Of a stretch of 64,000 nt of DNA, positions 13,116-24,705 are shown piece by piece. This DNA comes from Ailanthus altissimus (lineage: Eukaryota > Streptophyta > Magnoliopsida > Sapindales > Simaroubaceae). The notes under the pieces are model-generated. The model worked only from the letters and a program-made list of their open reading frames with translations, was not told where the DNA came from and made no database searches. The stretch is taken from assembly GCA_946807835.1 (NCBI GenBank), contig OX327712.1, forward strand, positions 18,308,001 through 18,372,000. Direction: 5' to 3'. Within the stretch, counting starts at the first letter, position 1, and every line of letters begins with the position of its first letter. Both the position numbers and the translations under genes were made by a program.

Positions 13116-15137
13116 TGTTAGGGTCAGTGCTTACGTGCCATCCTTGAATGTATATATACTTATGTATTTATACAAGTGTACATTCTTATTAAATCGCTAA
13201 TACCCAATTATATGGTATTATGCATGTGACATTACAGACATTGTAGATCTGAAGGAGTTCGAATCAGATCTAAAGAGTTTAGATAAGGGCTCATAGTCAG
13301 CCACGCTAAGACATATAATTGCTAAATGTTAGCACAGTTAAGTGTTAGCTGGTTATAATACTCAGCAGATGCAAGAATTGGAGCCTTATCTATAATGAGA
13401 CATAGACTTGGGAATATACTAGTAACTGCATAGTTGCAAGAGTTGCAATCGGGTGCCAGAAAATGCAAGTTGCCCAAGTACGTTCTCGAATAATTGTCTT
13501 TGATCTATTTCTGCCGATGCAGGTCTATCGATGGATACTTTTATATATAGATCAGCATATGTTGTACCTATCAGGTATAGATGGTTGTTCCCGACCGATT
13601 GTGAGCTTGGAGCTCGTATTGACATATGTGTATCCAGTTAGGACTGAATATGAGACAGACTTACGAGGGCCTCCGATAGACATTCAATGTAAGCCGTCAA
13701 CAGAGGATCCTCTCGAGTTGAGTAATATACGTGGTCCTTTGACCTGAGTGCCATTGTGGGCTTGTAAGTGATCCACCATACTTTGGTTCTACGCATGTCA
13801 CAGACCTTTCATGGTGTGACCGTTGGGTGTCGCTGGGTATGGTCCGATGCTTATGAACTTCGGTGCGTACAGATATGGGATCCGTCAGCTCCCATATGGA
13901 GTTAGATATCCAGATGCTTCGAGACTGTATCTTAGAAAGTCTTGTGGCCACAAACAATCATCCCGGGAAAGAGTTCTGCCAAGGTCGAATAATATGGCAA
14001 ATGAGTTTGCGCATATTGTTCATTAAGATATAAGTCTGGAGATAGGATATGGATGAGCACATAGGGATTTGACGGTGATAATCTATATCCCCGCACATCC
14101 AGGATATCATGATGGAAGGACTATACGTATGCGTTGTAACCTCAGCTTGTATGGTTTAATGCGCTGATTTGTGCATTCGTGACGTGTGCGTGGGGCATTA
14201 CTCATGGACTCATAGAATAGTTCCATTTGACGAATTGGGCATAGGACCTAGGGAGTCCCGCGATATGGAGTGTACTCATTGTGCACTGGGGCAGTGTGCC
14301 GGATTAAATTGTTTAATCCAGCAATATTCAGTACTTTTATAGAAATACGTGCATGTCTGTATTTAAGTGTTAAATACAACAATTAGTTAATAAATATTAT
14401 TTACTAATTGTATTATGACACGTAACGTATTGTGGACCCTCAGTTGAGTTTATCCAAGTGTGGGATTTGGTGGAACCCACTAAGGGGTGAACTTGGTAAC
14501 TATTTATGAAGGGCAAAATGGTCATTTCTCCGTTTGATTATTTAATAGTTAAATAATCAAAATATCTTTTTTATATTATATATATTATTATTTATATTAT
14601 ATATATATATATAAAAAGCAAAAAGAAGGAAAAAAAGAGATGAGAAGAAGGCCAAACGGCTGAGGGAGAGAAGAGAATAAGAAATAGAGGAGAAAGGAAG
14701 AGGAGAAAGAAAGAAAGAAGAAGAAAAAAAAAAGAGGAAAAATGAAATTGTTTCATTTTTCCTTTATACTTCCATTTGGAGCAATTATGAATTACTTCAA
14801 ACTCTCCATTTCTTATCCTTTTGGAGAAAATGATGTAAATTCACTCCTGCCCATTTTGGGGATTAAAAGTTAATCCCGGGTTGAATATCAAGCTGTTGTT
14901 CTAGCGTACCAAGCCCACCAAGTTGGTGACTAGAACTACATACGAGTTAGTCTCCATGCGAACTCCAGGAAAAACACATGTATAATGTTACATGTTTGGT
15001 GAGTTCTCTAACTTTATAAATATATTAATATATTTATTTATTGTGTTTATTATAAAATTTATGTTTCCGTTGCGTTAGGCAATAAACACAATTGCATATG
15101 CATACACCCACATGCCTAAGATCCGACTGCGCCAACA
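13116..15137 (+). repeat. Solo LTR, 2.2-kb family, copy 3
   Basis: It starts TGTTAGGGTCAGTGC and ends GCGCCAACA, flanked by gttgt (13111-13115) and attgt (15138-15142), one mismatch. It is opposite in orientation to copies 1 and 2. It holds the conserved core near 13690-13880, an AT microsatellite at 14570-14615 and a purine-rich tract at about 14615-14745. The overlapping short open frames at 13419-14026 on both strands come from the conserved core and are not genes. Confidence 0.75.
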
Positions 15138-15390
15138 ATTGTATCCCGTTGCTGTATTTCATATTCTTAATTTTCTAACAAATGTAAATAATAACAAATT
15201 GAAAATGAATTGGTGAATTAGGGGTGTGCAAATTCTAATTCACACCCCTAATTCACCAATTCTAATTCACACCCCTAAATAATAACAATTGTATCCATTG
15301 CTGTATTTCATATTCTTAATTTTCTAACAAATGTAAATAATAACAAATTGAAAATGAATTGGTGAATTAGGGGTGTGCAAATTCTAACTC
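15138..15390. repeat. Direct repeat of about 100 bp around a 20-bp perfect inverted repeat
   Basis: The segment 15138-15234 is repeated at 15288-15386 almost exactly. Between them, 15209-15228 is the exact reverse complement of 15241-15260, separated by 12 bases, so it can form a strong hairpin. It abuts the right end of solo LTR copy 3. Confidence 0.85.
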
Positions 15391-16112
15391 GATAGTTTAA
15401 TTATTTGTAAATATATATTCGATTTGTTCATTATTCGATTCATTTTTGTTAATTCATATTCACCAAATTTGAAATAAATAAACGAATCGTAACCTATATT
15501 TCCACCTCTAATCTTACATTCACCGTGAATTAATTGTGGTTTACTTCCGATTCTAGTTGAATTCGATTCTAAACTATCAAAGGTTTTTTCTTTTTTTTTT
15601 CTTTTTTATTTTTAAGCAATCAAAGGCCTTTTTTTAAAATAAAAATATATAAAATAACATTGAATCTATACTTTCTTTTTACATAGATAATTCTTTGGTT
15701 GTTGTTATTGGACCACTATAGAGTTAGAGATTATTTGATTGGCTTTATTTTCTCAACCAAAAGAATTTTTTATAATGTTTAGTGGTCGAGTAATTTTCAC
15801 CTTGTTGAAATATAAATGAGTGAGAGAATGACAAAATATTTTAGCTTTAAAAAAAAAGAAACAAAATTAACTTTTATTTATTATTCTCAAATAATTTAAT
15901 TGTTAAAATTGAGAGTATTTGAGTACTTACTCCTTATTATTAAACAAAATGAATTCAATTACTTGAAATTTTATTATAGAAAACTCTTTACAGAAAAGTT
16001 CTATTGTTAAAACTTGCTTAGAAGCAAAGCTCAATTTCTTTCAATATCATTTGCATTTTTTTTTTTGGTGAGAAAGTATAAAGAAAATCTATAATATATT
16101 AGATATGTATAT
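15391..16112. other. No gene recognised
   Basis: AT-rich sequence with homopolymer runs. Phrases such as AGGGGTGTGCAAATTC at its left edge and CACCTCTAAT near 15505 resemble the ends of plant non-autonomous DNA transposon relics, but no matched terminal repeats or target duplication could be fixed. Confidence 0.25.
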
Positions 16113-18550
16113 TGTTAGGATTTGTGCTCACGTGTTATCCCAAAATATATGAATATTTAATTTTATAATATTTATACAATGCATATTTTATTAAATTGTT
16201 AATTATATTAATTAAATAGTATAACACTTGTAACGCTACATATATTATATGATTTGAAGGAGTTCAAATTTAATTTAAAGAAGTTTAGATCAACGTTAAG
16301 AGTTTGTATTAATGACAATTATAAATGCTAAAGGGTTAGTAGATTATATTAATTAACGAAATATAAAGAGTTAGATCCTTGTCTCCAACGAGATAAAGAC
16401 CTGAGAGTACACTAGTATTAACATAGTTGAAAAGAATTGCAATAGGTGCTAAGAAATATTATTACGCAAGTCTATTTTTAAACATAATATTCATGGTCTA
16501 ATTCATCAATGCTGGTCTATTGGTGGAGCCATTTTTTTTTATAGATCAGTGTATGACTTTATTTGGATGATCTAGATAGTAGTTCTTACTTGACTATGGG
16601 TTTAACAGAAGCTCGTATAGCATACGGGTATACAGTGAGGATTAAATACTGAACAGACTCAATGAGGACCCCAATAGATATTCCATAAAGCCGTAAATAG
16701 TAGGTCCTCTTTAGTTGAGTAGTATTCATGATCCTTTGACCTAAGCACCATGTTAGGCTTGTGAGTGATCCATCATACTTTGATTCCACGTATGTCAAAG
16801 ACTTTTCATGGTCTGATCGTTAATGTATGGTTCGATACTCATAGAGTCTAATATGTGTAGATATGAGATTCGTTAGCTCATATAGGTGAGTTGTATATCC
16901 GAATGCTCTGAGACTGTATCTGAGAAAGTCTTGTGGTCATAAGCAATTAACCCCAAAAAAAGAGTTTTCTATAGGGTTAAATAATATCGCAAATATAGAG
17001 ATACATGTCTAAAGATAAATTCACAGATGTGCATGGGAATTTGATGGTGATAATCTATATCACCGCTCTTCCATAATATAATTGGCGAAAGGATTATACG
17101 TATGAGTTATAACCTCAACTTGTATGGTCTATCGTGGTGATTTGTAATATATATGACGTGTGCATAGGGTATTGATCACGGACTTACGAAATAGTTCCGT
17201 TTGACAAATCGAGCGTGGACCAAAGGAGTCCTGCAATATAAAATATACTCGTTGTGCACTGAGGCAGCGTATCGAATTGAATAGTTCAATCTAATAAATT
17301 TCAGCAGACTAGATATTTGCTTCAATATTCTCAAGATGTGCACGTGTCAAAATTTAAGTATTAAGTATATCAATTAATTAATAATAATTGTTGATCAATG
17401 AGATGCTAACACGCATTGTTAATCATTAATTGTATGACTTTGAAATTATTATAATGATCTTACTTGTTGGATAAGCAATATTAATTAATTATTTTAAATT
17501 AATCTATTATTTGAATATTGATTAAAACACGTGTTTAATATTTGAATTGGTTTGAATTATTAAACAAAATGAATGGCCAAAAGTTAGTTTGATGGACCAA
17601 ATATGTACAAATTGTTTCTTATTTTGCTTATGGTTAATTCGGCCATATCATTGTGGATGGTTTACAATTTTTGTGAATTAAGAATTCATTTGTAATATGT
17701 GTTTCATTATTTAAATTGTTTAAATATTTATGAAACATTAAAGCATGGCAAGGCAAATAGTGGGGACGAAATTTGTAAGAATTAGTAATTGTTTCTTTAT
17801 TCTTTTACTTTGGTTCCGTTAACACACTTGCATCATTAGACTTTTATCAATTGTTTATTGTAAATAATTATTACAAAATAAAAGAAAATGACAAGTCAAA
17901 GTGTTGCCATACCATGGTGGGGCTAATGTTTTGTTTGATAAATGAGGAAAAATAATTAAAGCAAATAAAAGTAATATTTTGCTTATTTTGTGTCTAAGAC
18001 ATTCGACCATTACAAGAGAGAGAGAGTGAAGTTCTAAGTGTTTTTCAAGTGTTGTGAAATGCTCGAAGAGTTAAACTTTTTTTTTTTTTTTTTTAAGTGG
18101 TCGAAATTACTACAAGTTATAATCAAATATTTTTATTGTTTAAATGTTAAACTTAAATAAGAAACATTTATAGCTTTGTAGTAGTCACATAACTTAAGGT
18201 GTTAAGTAATTAGTTTAAGTATTAAATTAGGGTTTAAAATGTTAAAACTTTATGGGATTGAGCTATTATTCTAGCCTGCCCAACTCCACCAAGTTAGATG
18301 TTAGAATTAAAAACAAGTTCACTTCAAAGTGGAAACTTTGGCTAAACATTCAAAAGGCTTCTTAAAGTGATTACTCTATCAATTCTTTTAAATTTTATTT
18401 ATATGATAATATAAAAAATTTATTGTATTTATTAATTTAAAAAATTAAATTTTTGACTTCCGCTGCTATAAATATTATATGAGATATATATTTTATAATA
18501 ATAAACACACATACTTACATGCAAACACCCTCAAATAATCATCACTTTCA
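16113..18550 (+). repeat. Solo LTR, 2.2-kb family, copy 4
   Basis: It starts TGTTAGGATTTGTGC and ends ATCACTTTCA, with a perfect 5-bp target duplication tatat at 16108-16112 and 18551-18555. The conserved core lies around 16650-16870. It is the longest copy (2438 bp) and lacks coding domains. Confidence 0.8.
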
Positions 18551-19063
18551 TATATAACATATGTAATTTTATTTATTGTAACTACTAATTTATCAATAAA
18601 TTTTAACTTAAATATAAATATGTTATTTTTGATTTATTATATAATTATGTGATACATTACATGTATTCTAACTATCTTTTCGTAATGTTGTGATGGCATT
18701 CTACATTTTTCTTTTAAAAATTTTGTATTATTTATCTATTTGTCATAGTACATATAGTAATTTTTTTAAAAATTAAAAATTTATTTTATAGTTCAATAGT
18801 AAAAACTTAACAATATTATATTCTAGTGAAAGTCAAATATCTTTTATATATATATCCTTTATATATATATATATATATATAAAGAGATATTATCAAGAAT
18901 ATTATTAAAGTATGATCTAATTTTAAAAAAATTTACTAGTTGGAGAAATAAGTAGTAATATCAAAGCATTAGAGAATCTTTTATTAAAATTAATTGTAAA
19001 AAGAGTAATATCGTCATTTGAATGCTGTCTTATCTAAATAGTCATTATCTCGCATTCAAACAT

Positions 19064-19228
19064 ATTTATCCCTTTATCAAAACAATGTTAACTTTGTATC
19101 AAAATACTCATTTTATTTATTTATCCCTTTATCAAAACAATGTTAACCTTGTATTTAAATACTCATTTTTTTTATTTATCCCTTTATCAAAACAATGTTA
19201 ACCTTGTATCTAAATACTCATTTTTTTA
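19064..19228. repeat. 55-bp tandem repeat, three units
   Basis: The unit begins ATTTATCCCTTTATCAAAAC and recurs at 19064, 19119 and 19174 with few changes. It is non-coding. Confidence 0.9.
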
Positions 19229-19295
19229 AAAAAAAACAAAATTAAGTTAGTGCCCATTTTAGGTGTCGGACTGTTCAAGCGGTCAAAATGACTAC

Positions 19296-20659
19296 TGATG
19301 TCTGATTTAATAACTTAACGCAAGTGCACACTTTTGTACTAAGTAATATAGGACTAAGTTCAGATTATCGATCCCACAGAGACTATTGTTTCTATTTCTT
19401 TAATTGATTACTAAAATTACTTTATTTTATTTTTATCCAAACTGACTTTTGAGATAGAGTTTAACTAATTATACTACTGTTATCGAATTAAACCTAATTA
19501 AAATATCGCAAGCACTCGAAAATAAAATTCACTAGTTTGATAAGTAATCTAGGGTTTCGACGTATCCCCTAATAGTTTATTAAATTCTTTAACCCTTTAG
19601 TTATTCCTTTACTATTAATTTGATTGGCTAGACAATGATTTTATCATAAGCTTCTATCGACAGTCGAATGATAATATCACACATTAACAATTACTTATAT
19701 GTTTATGGTAATCTGAATAAGATGGAACTCATTAAGAATAAGTCTAATCAAACCATGATACCATCTAGGTATATGTCTATTCTAGATGGAATTTATAGAT
19801 ATTACTCTATGATCACGTATCAATCTACCTTAGGCTAAATAAATGCATCATTTTGTCAAAGTTATCATGGTTCCTAAATAATTAAAATAGTAATCAAGTA
19901 TAATGAAAGCATTAAACATAGATAGATTGAATCAATTTAGGGATAAAAGTTCACAATTAAGAGTTTAAAAGAGTCAATTACGTACTAGGTTCAAGAACGT
20001 TTAACTATAGATCAAAAGTATTTAACTCATGTTCACAACAAGAATATCAAAGCAAAAATATGAAAATATCATGAATAAGATCATTTCTTAAAATTAAGGT
20101 AGAAAATTATACAAGTGATGCCCTAAGTTGTTCTTCTTCCTCTTGTCTTGATTGCTAAAGAGTTGATTCTTCAATCTTCAATAAATTCACTTTGATCTCT
20201 TGACTTGAATGTGTATTCGTTGCTTGTGTTTTTCTCCTTACTAAATCTCTCTATTTTCGACTCAAAATAATATTTTTGTTGCTATAAGATACCCTAGGCG
20301 TGAGGAGTTTCGAATCCACCCTAAAACAGGAGAGTTGAAAGGGATATTTAAGTATTCGTATGGGCGTCGCGGCGCTGAACACGAGCACAAGGTTCGTCAA
20401 ATCATTGATGAGTGCCGCGGTGCTTACTCGCTGATCTGGGCGCCGCGGCGCCCAGCTACTTGCCGTGCTACTTTCGTCTTTCGAGCGCATCTCGCTCGTT
20501 TCTCACTCGAGTCACCTCCCGTTTGATCCTATGTATCACATTTTCCTTCACGCACCTATTTAAGATTAAAAACACAAATAAATAGTCAAATATTAATGGA
20601 TTAAAGTAAAAACACCTAAGCTAGAGTGCTAAAATACTAATGTCATTATGCTATTATCA
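19296..20659 (+). repeat. Solo-LTR-like element
   Basis: The unit begins TGATGTCTGATTTAAT and ends CTATTATCA. Flanks actac (19291-19295) and gctac (20660-20664) match at four of five bases, as in a target duplication. The left part has GCAAGTGCAC and CGATCCCACAG, phrases common in plant LTRs. A GC-rich block lies at 20355-20520. The short open frames on both strands there are shadows of this block. Confidence 0.5.
20436..20455. other. 20-bp perfect GC palindrome
   Basis: CTGGGCGCCGCGGCGCCCAG reads the same on both strands. It sits in the GC-rich block of the LTR-like unit. Confidence 0.95.
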
Positions 20660-20664
20660 GCTAC

Positions 20665-21390
20665 TGTTTAACGACCATAATGGTCGCAATTCAAGCGACT
20701 AAAAGGCCGTTGTTAAAGCAACCAAAATGGCCGTAATTCAAGTGGATAAATGACTGTTGGTTAGTGGCATTTTGGTCGTTGGAATCGGCAACTGTTTGGC
20801 CACTAGTTCATTATTTTTATTAAATTAATTTAAAATTTTATTATTATTTATTAAAAAAAAATTAATTTATTATTAAAAAAATAATTTTTTGAAAAATAGT
20901 GCTCTGTAGAGTATAATATTTTTTAAAGGATAATTTAATTATTTTACTTAATTTTTGTTAATTCTAACGAAATATTCTTTAACGATTAGATATTATTATC
21001 TATTTTTAAATTAATAAATTTTATTAAAATTAGATAATATCTTAAGAATATTCTTGATAATATTTCTATAAAAAACTTTCTAAACAAAGGGTCACAAACT
21101 CATATAACCTCTTTTAAATAATTTAAAAAAAAAAATTTATATCACATTCTCTTTATGATAATATAAAAAGTAATGTTACACATTATAAATTATATTTAAA
21201 AATAATAACATATTAAATAATAAAATAATTTACTTATTATACTATAAAAGAAAAAAATCTAGACCCAAAAAATTTGATTTAAAAAATTTCATAACATTTA
21301 TTTTTAAAATTATTTAAAAACACTCATTTTTATTAATTTATTTTTGTCTTTCTCATTTTTTTTATGTTCTTTTAAATAAAATAATATTAT
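20665..21390. other. AT-rich spacer with short degenerate repeats
   Basis: At 20675-20800 a short motif (AATGGTCGCAATTCAAG and variants) recurs imperfectly. The rest is nearly pure A/T without coding signal. Confidence 0.4.
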
Positions 21391-22016
21391 TATTATATAA
21401 ATTACAAAATTATAAATTTAATAATACAAATAATAAGTTAAAATTTTATTTTCACCATCACCATCACCAAAAAGTATATTTTTGAATAATTTTAAAAATA
21501 TGAGAGTGAAATGATAATTTTGATCACATTTTAAGGTTTAAATATATTTACTTATTATATTATTTTTTTATTAATAATTATTTAACACATCACTATTAAA
21601 ATATCATTATTATTATTATATAAATTACAAAATTATAAATATAATAATACAAATAATAAGTTGAAATTTTATTTTCATCATCACCATCACCAAAAAATAT
21701 ATTTTTTAATAATTTAAAAATATAATAGTAAAATGATAATTTTGATCATATTTTAAAGTTTAAATATCTTTATTTATTATATTATTTTTTATTAATAATT
21801 ATTTAATACATCATCATTAAAATAATAATATTATTATATAAATTATAAATATAATAATATAAATAATAAATTAAAATTTTATTTTTATTAAATATATTTT
21901 TAAATAATTTAAAAAATATAAAAATAAAATGATAATTTTGATCACATTTTAAAATTTAAATATTTTTATATATTATATTATTTTTTTATTAATAATTATT
22001 TAACACATCACCACTA
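21391..22016. repeat. About 220-bp AT-rich tandem repeat, three units
   Basis: Units start near 21391, 21614 and 21832, each with TATTATATAAATTA and later TGATAATTTTGATCA. The first two also contain a run of CATCACCATCACC. The array ends just before the GC-richer leader of the SUVR gene. Confidence 0.85.
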
Positions 22017-22075
22017 ACATATAATTTAAAATATAACTTGTAATATTTACCATTATTGAAATATAAATAAGCATC

Positions 22076-22196
22076 AGATCACGAGGGGATTGCTGCAACC
22101 GACTCTTTGAAAATCACCGGAGAAAGTTGTCGGTGGTTGGAAAACTATCTGGCGGCCGCGTCTGCTTCGATCGTGCGACCATCCGTCACTGTTTCG
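22076..22196 (+). promoter_or_regulatory. Probable 5'-UTR exon of the SUVR gene
   Basis: A sharp rise in GC content after the AT-rich array, with no long open frame, is followed by a consensus donor GTAAGT at 22197. A second untranslated exon would start at an acceptor near 23382 or 23446 and lead to the ATG at 23531. An upstream ATG in this leader would give a short overlapping frame. Intron-split 5' leaders are common in plant chromatin genes; this exon is inferred only from composition and splice signals. Confidence 0.4.
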
Positions 22197-23530
22197 GTAA
22201 GTGCTTTTTCATCTTCTTTATGTCCAAGATTTTGTGGCAAAAATGGTTCTCATCGGCTCAGATCTCGCACAACTTCGAGCTAAAGAAGAAATAAAAGGTT
22301 TATGAGTGAATGGCCGGCCGGCCGACCGATCGACTAACCGAAAGCTTTGGCGGCCGGTAACACTCTCCGCACAAACTGAGTTGAGAGCAAGAAAATACCA
22401 GCACAGATTCTTGGAAGGGTATTTTGGTAAAATTATCTAGTATTGGCTTAAAAACAAACACCTGGAAATTGTTATTTTTCGTTAATAGTTTTCGAAAGGG
22501 CTAGTTTTATAAAAGCTCTTACAATTTTGATTTTTTTTTTTTTAAGGTGTACTTGCACCTTAGAACCTCTTTAATTAGAGCTTATTCCAGTAAAGCTTCT
22601 ATAAATATTTAAAAAAAAAAATTATTAGTAGTTTATTTGTTGCTTATAATTTTTTAGAAAAAAATTTGTAAATATTTTAATAAGTATATATTTTAAAGTT
22701 ATTTTATAAGAGAATGAAAATAAAAATTTTAAAATACAGTATTTTAAATAATTTAATATATTAAAAAAAACCTCCAATCTCTATATTTAAAAGTTTAAAA
22801 GTTGAAATTATTTATGATATAACTCTTTGATTTTTTTTTTTTAATTTACAATCAAACGTTATATAAAAATTTTATTAGAATTTTTAACATTAAAAAAAAA
22901 GGGTTTTAGCCCTTTGAAAAAGCCATACCATACAAGCCTTGTCAAATATACCATATATATTATTAATTAGTAACTATTCTTTGTCAAATAATTATTAATT
23001 TTTTAAGTTTTATTAACGTAGTAGTTATACAATACCAAATAATAATGAACACACATCAAGTTTGTTTATTTTTATTTGGTTTTGTATAATACGCAGAAAT
23101 GGAGTGTTGGAGGAAAGTGGATTGTGGATTTGTTATTTTTCTCTGACAAAAGGGATTGTGTATTCTAGGTATGTTTGAATGCTGAGCATTTGGGTTAGTT
23201 CTCTGAAGGCTTTGATTACTCATGATTATCCTAATAATGATGGTGTGTTAAAGAGTCTAAATTTCTATTTTGCAAAATTGATGTTTTAAGTAACAAGAGA
23301 TTTTTTAAAAGTATATTTGAGATAAAGGAGTTGGTTCACTTTATATGGGAAATGATGTGAAATTGTTACTGGTTACTGCAGATTATGTTAATGCAAATTA
23401 TGCCTTTGTGTTTTGATAAGCCTCATTCAATTTCAATTAATGCAGATTATTGTTTTGACGTGCAAGATCATGGAGTTGGGCTGTTGATGAGTACAAGATC
23501 AAGATTTTTTTCAAACGTTATTCATTTTCA

Positions 23531-24653
23531 ATGGACAAAGAGAGAGCAGGCAGAGCTTTTAGAGCAATGAAGGCCTTAGGTGTTCCTGTTAAAGAAGTCA
23601 AACCAATTTTGTTAAATCTATTAGACTTGTTTGCATATAACTGGGAACTCATAGAAGCAGAAGATTACCGGGCACTAAAAGACGCGTATTTTGAGTTGAA
23701 GGAAAACCTGGTAGTCTGTTCAAAATTTTTTGATGCACTTTAAACCTTATTTATTTATTTAAATTTTTTGTCTTTATATATTATCTTTGATCTTAAAGAT
23801 AATAGCTTTGGTGGCTATTAGTAATTAAAGATTTTTCTTTTTGCATGTAAATGGATTTTTTTCCCTTTTTAACTATATTTGAGTAGGGAGAAGAAGACAA
23901 AAACAAACAGGTTATGGAGTGTGACAGATCTGAAAGACCTTCTAGAAAGTTATGTTTAGAATGGCAGAAAGATAGTGGTTCATCAGCAATGGCTAAGTCG
24001 AGCACGATGCTAGCAGTAAAAGAAGCCGTAAAGCCTATGACTGCTTCTAAACAGGGAAATAAGAAACCTTCTCAACCATGTATAACAGACAGAAGAACTG
24101 GATCTATTTCCCAGATTCCTAATGTGCAGCTTAGCTGCAAAAGGAAGGACCCAACTTCATCTGATTTGGTCTCCACAGAAAGAAAGTCAACTCACAACAG
24201 AGAGTCACAAGCAGTTCATTTTAAACATCCATTGGATGCTTATGGTTCTTCTTGTAGCCCTGGAAAAAATGTTCCTACTTCTCATTCCAACAGAAAGTCG
24301 AAGAAGCCAAAGACTGAGCAAGCTGTTGGTGGCATGACACATCATTCAGAATCTATTTCACTCGGCCGTCCAGGTACTTGCATCTCTATACTAATAGTAA
24401 CATATTTTGTTATGATAATAGCACCTATATTTTAGAGCTGAAAATTTGTTGCATTCATAATATCTATGCACTTTGCCCATATTGTTTAGAGAGATGCAGG
24501 CGTTCTTCCACCATTAGAAAACTTTAAGTGCTATTTTTCAAATTTGTTATTGTTTCACACATGGGTGACGATCTGTTTTAGTGATGATTTTTCAGAAGTC
24601 ATATACTTTAGCCTAACAAATATTAGATGGAGGGTTGTATATATGTGTGTGTT

Positions 24654-24705
<52 letters not shown>

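Noticed and set aside
13463..14026. Overlapping open frames on both strands
   Set aside because: They lie inside solo LTR copy 3; their length reflects higher GC content, not coding selection.
20251..20526. Two opposite-strand frames in a GC-rich block
   Set aside because: The block is part of an LTR-like unit and palindromic in places, which gives mirrored open frames without domains.
22312..22323. GGCCGGCCGGCC palindrome as a regulatory operator
   Set aside because: It is a simple GGCC iteration within the first SUVR intron; nothing ties it to regulation.
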